A DNA stretch of 64,000 nucleotides from Flammeovirgaceae bacterium UBA2366 (lineage in GTDB: Bacteria; Bacteroidota; Bacteroidia; Cytophagales; Cyclobacteriaceae). The notes under the pieces are model-generated. The model was not told the DNA's origin. It saw nothing but the letters and a program-made list of their open reading frames with translations, and did no database searches. A program made the position numbers and the translations under genes. Position 1 is the first letter of the stretch; each line of letters starts with the position of its first letter. Where the stretch lies: positions 116,655 through 180,654 of the forward strand of contig DDTK01000005.1 of the NCBI GenBank assembly GCA_002344065.1. Direction: 5' to 3'. Below, one piece after another: positions 1-7,561 of this stretch.

Positions 1-517
1 ATGTGTACAAAACGCCCTCAATTTTTTGGCGGGTTAGCTCTGTTTTTACATAAGGTTTTACATTATCAATGGTAACCTCATAATTCTGCGGCATCACCTG
101 GAAGGAGTAAACGAAATTCGACAGTGACGAAGGCACATCCATTAACCGCGACAAATTGAAATTCACTTCGTAGCGCTGCCCTGAAACCAGTCGCCCTTCA
201 GGCCTGAACTCCACCGTGTTCTTATCGATCCAAATTGCTTTTCCTTTTATGGCTGGGGTAAACGAAAACAGCTTCCCTTTGGCCTCTTCCCCTACGGCAG
301 CATCCTCTACAGCTCCATTCACCAACACTATGCGGATGGAGGAAACTGAACTGACTACACCAGAGGTATAGGATGAAATATACTCCGCAAAGGCCGGGTT
401 AAGGAAGCCCTTGGGCTCGCGTGTACCTTTGCTGGTGATACCATAAAACAATGCAGCGGCAAATACGCCCAAACCGACCACAACGATGGCGATCTTTTTC
501 CAGGGAAGGTTCTTCAT
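1..517 (-). CDS. Alpha-2-macroglobulin family protein, N-terminal part cut by window edge
   Basis: About 172 residues are visible, with no stop before the left edge. The ATG at 517 opens a basic start (MKNLPWKK) and one hydrophobic segment (about residues 8-25), which looks like a membrane anchor or uncleaved signal. The rest reads like the first beta-sandwich (MG1-type) domain of the very large bacterial alpha-2-macroglobulins of Bacteroidota, including NPAFAEYISSYTSGVVS, a 'VEFRP' strand and 'VNFNLSRLMDVP'. Such proteins are envelope protease-trapping molecules of well over 1500 residues. The thioester region lies outside the window, so function cannot be confirmed. The family call rests on remembered resemblance only. 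Confidence 0.65.
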   Translation of the reverse strand, partial: MKNLPWKKIAIVVVGLGVFAAALFYGITSKGTREPKGFLNPAFAEYISSYTSGVVSSVSSIRIVLVNGAVEDAAVGEEAKGKLFSFTPAIKGKAIWIDKNTVEFRPEGRLVSGQRYEVNFNLSRLMDVPSSLSNFVYSFQVMPQNYEVTIDNVKPYVKTELTRQKIEGVLYT

Positions 518-827
518 ATAGGGAAAGGATTAAGGAAATGAAATTTCGAAAAATTAACGGACAATCATGGCACGATTGTATTAATTCTTGGGTAAACTTT
601 TTGCTTTCAGTAGTATAGGTTAGAAACATGACGCAAAATCTCAACCGTAGTCTGAGATTGCTTCTGTCGTACCTCCCTCGCTATGAACGTTACCTTGCTT
701 CTCTGCCTGTGGCGGATCGCAATGACGTGGTTTTTAATGAGGTCCAGTGTACAAATTTTGCGTTTTAACAATTAAATCGGGGCTAAAAAGCAGTCAGTGA
801 TTACCTTTACCGCAAAAAGCTTTAGCT
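518..827. other. 310-bp gene-free region carrying a dispersed repeat
   Basis: This spacer separates the divergent alpha-2-macroglobulin and mscS genes, so it should hold both promoters. I find no ORF worth calling. Its middle (654-727) carries a dispersed repeat described separately. The best -7 box for mscS is TTACCTTTAC near 801-810, a one-mismatch TAnnTTTG with no good -33 partner. Confidence 0.5.
654..727 (+). repeat. Dispersed REP-like repeat, copy A (two modules in direct orientation)
   Basis: Two related modules lie head to tail. The first (654-690) contains GATTGCTTC, TGTCGTACCTCCCTCGC and TATGAACG. The second (695-727) contains TTGCTTCTCTGCC and CGCAATGACG. The same words recur at 33239-33272, 63913-63978 and, degenerately, at 11782-11879. 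This is intergenic and non-coding, and resembles the short interspersed palindromic elements common in Bacteroidota genomes. Confidence 0.65.
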
Positions 828-1880
828 ATGGAAGACGTTCTGCAAAAAATATACTTTAATAATACTGTACAGGATTATGCCATTGCCACTGCCATTATTG
901 TGGGCGGGATTTCACTTCTCAGGCTTTTCAGAAGCAGGCTACTTAATAGGTTAAAAGCTCTCTCCGAAAAAACAGAAACCAAGATTGATGACTATGTTAT
1001 TGCCGGAATTGAGCGGTTTGGACTACCCATCCTTAATTATGTAATTATCTATTGGGGTGTTCATTACCTCAACCTCTCCGACCGTGCCTCACGCCTGGTA
1101 ACGGTAGTTACCTCAGTGGTGATCATTTTCTTTGTTATCCGGATTATACTCACTGTCATCCGTAAAGCCCTTGAAACCTATGTGCTGAAACAGGAGAATG
1201 GTGAAGCAAAACTCAAGCAGATTACCGGCATTATGGTGGTGATCAATATCGCTGTATGGGCATTGGGTGCTGTATTTCTGTTTGATAACCTGGGCTATGA
1301 TGTTACGGCCATTATTACCGGCTTGGGCATTGGTGGTATTGCCATTGCGTTGGCCGCTCAAAATATTTTAGGCGATTTGTTCAATTACTTTGTGATCTTT
1401 TTCGATCGGCCATTTGAGGTGGGCGATTTTATTGTGGTAGATGACAAGCGTGGTACGGTTGAATTCATCGGTATTAAAACCACACGCATTAAAAGCATAT
1501 CCGGTGAACAACTGGTCATTTCAAACAGCAATTTAACCGGCTCACGCATCCATAATTTCAGAAGACTGGAAAAAAGACGGGCGTTGTTTAACATTGGTGT
1601 GGTGTACGGAACGCCCCTTGAAAAATTAAAACGCATACCCGAGATCATTACCAGGATTGTTGAAAGTGAACCGCTCACCACACCCGATAGGGTACACTTC
1701 GCTACGTATGGTGAGTTTAGCTTAAATTTCGAAGTAGTGTTTTTTGTGGAAAGTGCAGAATATAATCAGTACATGGACATTATACAGGATGTGAACTTCA
1801 GGATATACGAGGCTTTTGAAAACGAGGGGATTCAGTTTGCATATCCTACGCAGACGATACATTTACATAAGCCTGCCTAG
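828..1880 (+). CDS. Small-conductance mechanosensitive channel, MscS family
   Basis: 350 residues from ATG 828. Hydrophobic segments are visible at about residues 17-34, 66-83, 90-111, 133-153 and 157-192. The last is the pore-lining helix and its kinked extension: glycine/alanine-rich GLGIGGIAIALAAQ (165-178), then NILGDLFNYF and FFDRPFEVGD (191-200), the classic entry to the MscS beta domain. The soluble part then holds a beta domain (GTVEFIGIKTTRIKS) and an alpha/beta C-terminal domain. Family role: inner-membrane emergency release valve against hypo-osmotic shock. Two extra N-terminal helices make it longer than E. coli MscS (286 residues). It converges on the VanY-type peptidase gene, seven bases apart. 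Confidence 0.9.
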   Translation: MEDVLQKIYFNNTVQDYAIATAIIVGGISLLRLFRSRLLNRLKALSEKTETKIDDYVIAGIERFGLPILNYVIIYWGVHYLNLSDRASRLVTVVTSVVIIFFVIRIILTVIRKALETYVLKQENGEAKLKQITGIMVVINIAVWALGAVFLFDNLGYDVTAIITGLGIGGIAIALAAQNILGDLFNYFVIFFDRPFEVGDFIVVDDKRGTVEFIGIKTTRIKSISGEQLVISNSNLTGSRIHNFRRLEKRRALFNIGVVYGTPLEKLKRIPEIITRIVESEPLTTPDRVHFATYGEFSLNFEVVFFVESAEYNQYMDIIQDVNFRIYEAFENEGIQFAYPTQTIHLHKPA

Positions 1881-1887
1881 AATAGGG

Positions 1888-2583
1888 TTATTTACACGCC
1901 ACACCATCCACATAGCTAACGATCACATCCAGCTTCGTTGCTGTATCGCTTCCCAGAAAATCCTTGATGTCGGTAAGCTTGATGGTGTTTTTGTAGGCTT
2001 CTAATAGCGGTATAGAGAGCGGTGTGTACGACCAATGCCAGCGTTCTTCTTCATACCCTGTGCGGCCATTTTCTTTTGAGGTGTAGGGTTGACAAAATCC
2101 ATACTCGTGCGCATGGGCTTTGAGCCATTCGTAAATTTTTAATCCCTCACCGGAATCAAAGTATTCGTTGTTCAGATCATTCAAGTCCATATCCGTTCCC
2201 CAATGATGGCGCGAAGTACCCGGCATGGAGGAAAACAATAAAATCTTTTTTGCGCGATCGGCCTCATTTTTAATGGAGGCTTCCGCCATCCATTTTCTTT
2301 CCCAGATGGCTTTCTGCTGAAAGTAATTTCGGGTAGCCGAAATAATAATCAGGTTAACACTGTCTGCTTTTGCCGCTTCGGCCATGCGGATAAATGCTTC
2401 GTAGGTTTCCTTGCGCAGGTAAGCGCCCTTAGCGGAACCGCCTGTATACTGATCAGCCAGTTGCACAAACCGGGCGTCCTGATAGGGGTTGAACTTACCT
2501 AACAGATAGTTCTTGTCAACATCCTGGGCGGTAACAATTGTGCTAAGCAGACTAAAACAGAACAGCATTAAAACGGGCTTCAT
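1888..2583 (-). CDS. D-alanyl-D-alanine carboxypeptidase family protein (VanY/M15B)
   Basis: 231 residues, starting at ATG 2583 with a Sec signal peptide (cleavage after ...STIVTAQ, residue 20). The M15B zinc peptidase pattern SxHxxGxxxD is present as SRHHWGTDMD (124-133, ligands H126 and D133), followed by ERWHW (180-184, E180 and third ligand H183). Family role: trims the terminal D-Ala from peptidoglycan stem peptides in the periplasm. It is monocistronic by position: a palindromic repeat separates it from the aromatic operon upstream, and mscS converges downstream. Confidence 0.88.
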   Translation of the reverse strand: MKPVLMLFCFSLLSTIVTAQDVDKNYLLGKFNPYQDARFVQLADQYTGGSAKGAYLRKETYEAFIRMAEAAKADSVNLIIISATRNYFQQKAIWERKWMAEASIKNEADRAKKILLFSSMPGTSRHHWGTDMDLNDLNNEYFDSGEGLKIYEWLKAHAHEYGFCQPYTSKENGRTGYEEERWHWSYTPLSIPLLEAYKNTIKLTDIKDFLGSDTATKLDVIVSYVDGVACK

Positions 2584-2670
2584 AGGCTTGTTTGTTACAA
2601 AAAAGAAGCCTAAAGCTAAAACTTTACATTAAATCGAGAAAGTGGCAGTTTTACGAATAGCTACCACAAA

Positions 2671-2738
2671 GACCACAAAAGTTTGTACAAAGAACACGAA
2701 GTACCGACTTTGTGAACTCCGTGTACACTTTTGTGGTC
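2671..2738. repeat. Palindromic repeat family 2, copy A, just past the aromatic operon
   Basis: Perfect 12-bp arms GACCACAAAAGT (2671-2682) and ACTTTTGTGGTC (2727-2738) enclose further inverted words (ACAAAG/CTTTGT, ACACG/CGTGT). The inner core contains ACACGAAG and AACTCCGTG, which recur in the same order at 27112-27145. It starts 20 bp past the stop of the leftward DAHP synthase gene, so its RNA hairpin could also end or protect that transcript. Confidence 0.65.
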
Positions 2739-2757
2739 TCTGGGGTAAAAAGAAAAA

Positions 2758-3861
2758 CTAAACTTTCACATCGGCTTTGTTCATGATCTTGGTTTGCACC
2801 TGAATAGATTCCTGGTGAACGAGTTTGAGCATTTCGCGCGAAAACTCTTCGCTTAAGCCCATGGCCAGGCCAAGTGCAACGCGTGTGTGGATAATTTCTT
2901 CCCACCGGTTTACCTGAAGAATGGTAACCTGGTTTTCCTTTTTGAACTGCCCGATCTTTTCTGAGATTTTCATACGCGCAGCAAACTTCTGCATGATCTC
3001 ATCATCCAACTGATCGATCTGTTCGCGGAAAACACTTAACGAGTCTTTCACATTTTTGTCATCAGGCGATGGTGTGCGCACCACCAATCCTTTTACAATT
3101 TTAGTAAGCACGGCCGGAGTTACCTGTTGCTTCGCATCACTCCATGCTGCATCGGGATTAATGTGGCTTTCAATCATCAGTCCGGCCATATCCAGGTCGA
3201 GTGCTTTTTGAGCAATGAATGGAATCAACTCGCGTGTACCACAAATGTGACTGGGGTCGCAAATGATATCCAACTCCGGAATACGTGTTTTCAATTCAAT
3301 GGCCATATCCCACATGGGTGCATTGCGGAATGGGCCCTTTTCGAAAGAAGAAAACCCGCGATGAATGGCAGCAAGCTTGGTGATGCCGGCTTTGTTTAAA
3401 CGCTCCAACGCACCGATCCACAATTCCAGATCGGGGTTAACCGGGTTTTTTACCAACACCGGCACATTTACGCCTCTTAAGGCATCGGCAATTTCCTGAA
3501 CTGAAAATGGATTCACGGTTGATCGGGCACCTACCCACAGTATATCAACGCCAAGTTTCAAACATGCTTCTACATGCGCAGCATTCGCCACTTCTGTTGC
3601 TACGGGCAAACCCGTTTCCTTCTTCGCTTGTATGAGCCAGTTTAAACCTTCGAGCCCCATGCCTTCAAACTGGCCTGGGCGTGTACGTGGTTTCCAGATT
3701 CCTGCACGTAATACATGCACATTGCCTGTAGCGGCCAATTGTTTTGCCGTAGTAACTACTTGTTGCTCGGTTTCTGCACTGCATGGTCCGCTGATGATTA
3801 ACGGGCGATTGGTCGTGGGTGCCCAGCTACTTATTGGTTCAAGTTGTAATTCCTTTTTCAT
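2758..3861 (-). CDS. Bifunctional DAHP synthase / chorismate mutase (copy 1, aromatic operon)
   Basis: 367 residues from ATG 3861. The N-terminal about 265 residues are a short (KDO8P-synthase-like, AroA-beta) DAHP synthase: GPCSAE (25-30), KPRTRPGQFEGMG, LWVGARSTVNPF, IHRGFS and DPSHICG, the usual substrate and metal-binding blocks. From about residue 272 a helical AroQ-type chorismate mutase follows (REQIDQLDDEIMQKFAARM, then ISEKIGQFKKEN). The pair condenses PEP with erythrose 4-phosphate and converts chorismate to prephenate. In the Porphyromonas gingivalis enzyme of this architecture prephenate is the feedback inhibitor, via the mutase domain. It is the last gene of the attenuated operon, 10 bp after tyrA. 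A second, separately placed copy lies at 22640-23731. Confidence 0.93.
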   Translation of the reverse strand: MKKELQLEPISSWAPTTNRPLIISGPCSAETEQQVVTTAKQLAATGNVHVLRAGIWKPRTRPGQFEGMGLEGLNWLIQAKKETGLPVATEVANAAHVEACLKLGVDILWVGARSTVNPFSVQEIADALRGVNVPVLVKNPVNPDLELWIGALERLNKAGITKLAAIHRGFSSFEKGPFRNAPMWDMAIELKTRIPELDIICDPSHICGTRELIPFIAQKALDLDMAGLMIESHINPDAAWSDAKQQVTPAVLTKIVKGLVVRTPSPDDKNVKDSLSVFREQIDQLDDEIMQKFAARMKISEKIGQFKKENQVTILQVNRWEEIIHTRVALGLAMGLSEEFSREMLKLVHQESIQVQTKIMNKADVKV

Positions 3862-3871
3862 AAATCGTAAA

Positions 3872-4783
3872 TCATGTTAGAGGTTGTGTTGCTTTATGGG
3901 TTGTTCCATTTAAACTTTTTTCTTGGGTTGGGTTCTCAAATCCATCCAGTATTCGTCTGATGTGGTTTGCTTCCGTCATTATCCTGCTAAGTTCTTTGGT
4001 GTCGCGTTTCATCAGGTGGTATTGAAACCGCTGCAAGTGGATAATATATTCCTGCAGCGCCTGGCTCAGGTATTCCATGTTCTGTTCAAAAATGGGCGCC
4101 CACATACCCGGTGAACTTTTTGCGAGGCGAACAGTTGAAGCAAAGCCACTACCCGCAAGGGCAAAAATATTTTTTTCGTCTTTTTCAATATCCAATACCG
4201 TTTGTCCTAATAAAAAGGAACTGACATGCGACAAGTGAGAAACGTAAGCAACATGCTTATCATGTTCTTCAGGCTGCATATAGATGACATTCATCTCCAG
4301 CGCAGCAAAAACTTTATGTACCACATCAAGGGCATGATCAGAAGATCGCCCACGGTCACAAATGATTGTTGTCTTCCTTGTGAACAATCCTGAAAAGGCA
4401 GCATCGGGGCCAGAGTTTTCCGTTCCGGCAATCGGGTGGGCGGCTACAAATTGTGAACGCTTGTCATGGGTAGCAATCGATTTACAAATCTGTGCTTTAG
4501 TTGAACCTACATCCATCACCACCGTATTTGTTTTTACACTATCTAAAACAGAAGGGAGCAAGGCCGCCAGCGCATTTACCGGTATGGTAAGAATAATTAA
4601 GTCGGATGAAACAAAAGCAATATCTTCAGGTTCTATTCTGTCAACCAGGCCTCGCTCTAGTGCACGCTGGGCATGATGAGGATTTAAATCAACACCAATT
4701 AATTCGGCAGCAAAACCTGTTTTACGAAGATCAATCGCCATGGATCCACCGATCAATCCTAAACCAACTATCGTTACTTTCAT
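3872..4783 (-). CDS. tyrA: Prephenate dehydrogenase
   Basis: 303 residues from ATG 4783. The N-terminal Rossmann fold opens with VGLGLIGGS (6-14), followed by the acidic NAD-selecting end of strand 2 (GVDLNPHH). Then come MDVGSTK and AAHPIAGTENSGP, the substrate-binding loop of the family, and LSHVSSFLLG in the helical dimerisation domain. It oxidatively decarboxylates prephenate to 4-hydroxyphenylpyruvate, the committed step to tyrosine. There is no fused chorismate mutase, because that activity sits on the neighbouring DAHP synthase. Its start codon overlaps the stop of the aminotransferase gene by ATGA, indicating translational coupling. Confidence 0.95.
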   Translation of the reverse strand: MKVTIVGLGLIGGSMAIDLRKTGFAAELIGVDLNPHHAQRALERGLVDRIEPEDIAFVSSDLIILTIPVNALAALLPSVLDSVKTNTVVMDVGSTKAQICKSIATHDKRSQFVAAHPIAGTENSGPDAAFSGLFTRKTTIICDRGRSSDHALDVVHKVFAALEMNVIYMQPEEHDKHVAYVSHLSHVSSFLLGQTVLDIEKDEKNIFALAGSGFASTVRLAKSSPGMWAPIFEQNMEYLSQALQEYIIHLQRFQYHLMKRDTKELSRIMTEANHIRRILDGFENPTQEKSLNGTTHKATQPLT

Positions 4784-5985
4784 GCGGCTACCGATTTAGA
4801 ATTTATTGCAACTGAAGCTTTCCACTTTGCAATACGCTGTAGTGCTTCTTTGAATTTTTCCTCTTTTGCGCAAAGTGAAATTCGTATGTAGTGTTTACCC
4901 GCATCGCCAAAAACAAAACCCGGGGTAATGAACACCTTCGCTTCATACAAAATTTTATCGATAAACTCGCCAACATCGCTAATGCTGTCAGGAACTTTTG
5001 CCCATACAAATAAGCCAGACTGGTTAGGCGAAAATGAGCAGTCCAACGTTTTTAAAATCGCATGCGCCAACTTCCTTCTTTCTGCATAAATATGGTTCAA
5101 TGCTGTAAACCATTGTTCACCTTCTTTCAAGGCTTCAACAGCAGCATGTTGCAGGCTGAGAAACATTCCGGAATCCATATTGCTGCGCACACGAAGCACC
5201 GCATCAACGTATTCCTTCTTTCCGGTCACCCAGCCCAAACGCCACCCGGCCATATTATGCGATTTGCTCAACGAGTTTAGTTCGAGCGCTACATCTTCTG
5301 CGCCTTCAATAGAAAGCAAGCTTAGCGGATGGTCATTCAGGATTAAACTGTATGGATTATCATTCACTATTAAAAAATCATGTTGATGTGCCAGCGCTAC
5401 TAGTCTTTCAAGCTCGGCACGTGAAGCAATCCTACCTGTAGGCATGTGCGGAAAATTCACCCACATAATTTTAACCTTTGAAAGGTCCTGCTTGCTCAGT
5501 TCATCAAAATCAATACCCCAATCAAGATTTTCTTTATGTGTATAGGTTTTCACCTTTGCGCCAACCAGGTTGGTTACAGATGCGTATGTAGGATAACCAG
5601 GGTCTGGAATAAGTACCTCATCTTCTTCATTCAGGAACGCCAAACTGATGTGAAGAATACCTTCCTTCGAGCCCATTAGGGGAAGGATCATCGTTTCAGG
5701 ATTTAATTCAATGTTATAAATGCGGGAATAAAAGCCTACAATTGCTTTGCGCAGCTCGGGAATCCCCTTGTAATTCTGGTAACCGTGATGGGCAGGATTT
5801 TGCGCGGAGGTAATTAATGCATCAATAGCGCTTTGTGCAGGCGCTAAATCCGGGCTTCCAATTCCCAGGTTGATGATGGGAAAATCAGGAGTATCCAACG
5901 CACGCACTTCAGCCAGCTTTCTACTGAAGTAGTACTCCTCAACGTTATTAATTCTTCTTGCCGTTGTTATCATGTCGCTATTCAT
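4780..5985 (-). CDS. Aminotransferase class I/II (likely aromatic aminotransferase)
   Basis: 401 residues from ATG 5985 (a second Met at residue 5 is possible). This is a fold-type I PLP enzyme: NLGIGSPDLAP near 39-49, NFPHMPTG at 177-184, NDNPY with D209 and Y212, the Schiff-base lysine K241 in LSKSHNMAGWRLGW, and a C-terminal IRISLC arginine for the carboxylate. The sequence alone does not fix the substrate. Its place between pheA and tyrA makes transamination of phenylpyruvate and 4-hydroxyphenylpyruvate (or of prephenate) the obvious job. The gap to pheA is three bases. Confidence 0.88.
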   Translation of the reverse strand: MNSDMITTARRINNVEEYYFSRKLAEVRALDTPDFPIINLGIGSPDLAPAQSAIDALITSAQNPAHHGYQNYKGIPELRKAIVGFYSRIYNIELNPETMILPLMGSKEGILHISLAFLNEEDEVLIPDPGYPTYASVTNLVGAKVKTYTHKENLDWGIDFDELSKQDLSKVKIMWVNFPHMPTGRIASRAELERLVALAHQHDFLIVNDNPYSLILNDHPLSLLSIEGAEDVALELNSLSKSHNMAGWRLGWVTGKKEYVDAVLRVRSNMDSGMFLSLQHAAVEALKEGEQWFTALNHIYAERRKLAHAILKTLDCSFSPNQSGLFVWAKVPDSISDVGEFIDKILYEAKVFITPGFVFGDAGKHYIRISLCAKEEKFKEALQRIAKWKASVAINSKSVAA

Positions 5986-5988
5986 TCT

Positions 5989-6843
5989 CTAGGTGTACTC
6001 AATTTTTGCCTTCTTATACTCACCCAACACATTTAAATTTTTTACCTGACGTAAAACCAATTTCAAGGCATCGTCATAGTTTTTTCTGCGTTTCCATTCC
6101 ACATCCACATGAATGGAGTATTCATTGGGTTTACCGATTACGGGTATGGATTGTATTTTGGTAAGGTTGATTTGATTGTTCTTTAACGTCATTAACGCAT
6201 CGGCCAGGCTGCCAACTTCGTTGGCTACTTCAAAACTTAAAGAAGCTTTGTTGGCCTGTTTATTTTCAACTGACTTCCTGCTTAGTATCAGAAAGCGAGT
6301 AAAATTCTTCTTATGCGTTTCTATCCGCTTCTCTAAAATCTGCAGGCCATACTTTTTTGCTGCCAGTTCATTGGCAATAGCTCCGGTATTTTTCAACTTC
6401 AATTCCTTAACCCGCTTTGCCGAAAGTGCGGTATCATCGCTTTCGCGGACCTCAACCTGGTGACCGTTGGCGTTTAGTGCATGTATAAATTCCGTGCACT
6501 GACGCAACGCCATGGGGTGCGATTCAATGCTGGTGACTTCCGAAAGTTTTACACCGGGCAGGGCAAGCAAGTGCATATGAATGGGTAAATACAATTCTCC
6601 TATGATGTTGAAATGGTATTGCTGCAGTAAAAAATAGTTTGGTAATATGCTGCCGGCAATGGAGTTTTCAATAGCCATCACGGCAAAGTCGGACTTGCCC
6701 TTGGCCAGTGTTTCACACAATTGATGGAAGGTCAGGCACTCTACTACTTCAATCGGCTGATTGAACCAGGTTTGTGCGGCCACTTCATGAAAGCTTGCAG
6801 TAAGCCCTTGTATTGCCACTTTTAATTTTCTTCGCTTAGCCAT
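5989..6843 (-). CDS. pheA: Prephenate dehydratase with ACT domain
   Basis: 284 residues from ATG 6843. The catalytic domain shows GKSDFAVMAIENSIAG (the ENS-type motif), the SHPMALRQC block, and KNFTRFLIL near the domain end, where the TRF threonine/arginine/phenylalanine triad is catalytic in this family. A C-terminal ACT domain follows (from about residue 200, with ANEVGSLADAL and the I-Q-S-I-P variant of the ESRP loop), so phenylalanine feedback is expected. An in-frame ATG at 6861 would add six residues, but it abuts the U tract of the attenuator terminator, leaving no room for a ribosome site. I therefore prefer 6843. First structural gene of the operon. Confidence 0.94.
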   Translation of the reverse strand: MAKRRKLKVAIQGLTASFHEVAAQTWFNQPIEVVECLTFHQLCETLAKGKSDFAVMAIENSIAGSILPNYFLLQQYHFNIIGELYLPIHMHLLALPGVKLSEVTSIESHPMALRQCTEFIHALNANGHQVEVRESDDTALSAKRVKELKLKNTGAIANELAAKKYGLQILEKRIETHKKNFTRFLILSRKSVENKQANKASLSFEVANEVGSLADALMTLKNNQINLTKIQSIPVIGKPNEYSIHVDVEWKRRKNYDDALKLVLRQVKNLNVLGEYKKAKIEYT

Positions 6844-6861
6844 TTTCACTTTTATAGTCAT

Positions 6862-6893
6862 AAAAAAAGTCCCGGCTGTTCACCGGGACTTTT
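6862..6893 (-). terminator. Attenuator terminator hairpin before pheA
   Basis: Read leftward, an 11-bp perfect stem (arms 6893-6883 and 6875-6865, AAAAGTCCCGG and its complement) with a 7-nt loop is followed by seven T residues (6868-6862). This is a textbook intrinsic terminator, placed directly in front of the operon it would shut off rather than behind a gene. Confidence 0.93.
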
Positions 6894-6950
6894 CTGAGTT
6901 CTCTGTTATCGTTTACTTCAACAACATACCGCTACTCGTTCAAATCCCGG
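6883..6950 (-). promoter_or_regulatory. Antiterminator pairing of the aromatic attenuator
   Basis: The leader-ORF segment CCGGGAUUU (6950-6942, codons 19-21) is nearly a copy of the terminator's 3' arm CCGGGACUU. It can pair with AAGUCCCGG (6891-6883, the terminator 5' arm) over nine continuous base pairs with one G-U. The two helices exclude each other. A ribosome held on the aromatic codons leaves 6950-6942 mostly free, so the antiterminator forms. A ribosome that reaches the leader stop covers that segment and lets the terminator form. Confidence 0.85.
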
Positions 6951-7004
6951 AAGGGCTTTAAAATAGTAGTAGTAAAACCAAAAATATGCGTTGAAGCTTT
7001 TCAT
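6918..7004 (-). CDS. Aromatic-rich leader peptide of the pheA operon (attenuator sensor)
   Basis: This short ORF runs from ATG 7004 to TGA 6918 and encodes 28 residues. Residues 7-15 read YFWFYYYYF: nine consecutive aromatic residues, with another Phe at residue 4. After the run come KALPGFERVAVCC and the stop. It lies 75 bp in front of pheA, on the same strand, and overlaps the antiterminator segment. This is the layout of E. coli pheL/trpL-type leaders, but with Phe, Tyr and Trp codons together, matching an operon that makes both Phe and Tyr. No perfect promoter was found upstream. A weak candidate pairs TTTTG near 7046 with TATTAGAG near 7019. Confidence 0.9.
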   Translation of the reverse strand: MKSFNAYFWFYYYYFKALPGFERVAVCC

Positions 7005-7097
7005 TTCTTTAAATCAATGCTCTAATAAAGAGGAATTTACAATACCAACAAAATTTTTAGAAAATCTTTTTATTACCCTAATAATCGTTAGGCTACG

Positions 7098-7128
7098 TTG
7101 ATGGACGCTAAAAGAGGACGTACTTTTG
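7098..7128 (+). promoter_or_regulatory. Bacteroidota-type promoter for the lipoprotein gene
   Basis: TACTTTTG (7121-7128) matches the -7 consensus TAnnTTTG exactly. A TTG (7098-7100) lies 20 nt upstream as the -33 element. Predicted start of transcription is about 7134, giving a very short leader before ATG 7148. Confidence 0.7.
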
Positions 7129-7147
7129 TTGAAAATCTCACAATACC

Positions 7148-7558
7148 ATGAAAAAACTGCTTATCATATTTGCTTCCCTGATCATACTTTTTACCTCATG
7201 TAGCCCCAAAAAAACAGAAGAAGACACTAACAAAGTGCTTTACAACCAGGTGATGGATATCCATGATGAGGTTATGCCCAGCATGGATGAACTCTACAAA
7301 CTAAAAAAACAATTATCCGAAAAGATTGAAAACTCGCCTGACCTGGTGGAAGAAAAACGACAGGAGATCGAACAAGCCATTTTACTGATTGATTCCGCAA
7401 GTAAAGGCATGATGCGTTGGATGCGCGAGTTCAAGCCTGAGGAATACAAAGAAGTTGAGCTAACAAAGTACCTGGAATCTGAAATGAAGCGTGTTCAAAC
7501 AGTTAAAGAAACCATGCAGAATGCTTTGGATAAAGGAAGAAAGACCAACCAGGAATAG
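7148..7558 (+). CDS. Small coiled lipoprotein, conserved hypothetical
   Basis: 136 residues from ATG 7148. A lipoprotein signal ends with LFTSC (Cys18), so the mature protein starts as a lipid-modified, charged, almost wholly helical chain (residues 25-130 rich in Glu, Lys and Leu heptads). Similar small proteins in Bacteroidota are often labelled 'viral A-type inclusion protein', a label with no functional meaning here. Likely anchored in the periplasmic or outer membrane. It ends three bases before the convergent ChaN gene. Confidence 0.82.
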   Translation: MKKLLIIFASLIILFTSCSPKKTEEDTNKVLYNQVMDIHDEVMPSMDELYKLKKQLSEKIENSPDLVEEKRQEIEQAILLIDSASKGMMRWMREFKPEEYKEVELTKYLESEMKRVQTVKETMQNALDKGRKTNQE

Positions 7559-7561
7559 CCA

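Noticed and set aside
399..644. 81-residue reading frame on the minus strand at the left edge
   Set aside because: Runs through the start of the alpha-2-macroglobulin gene in another frame; composition is not protein-like and it crosses the likely promoter.
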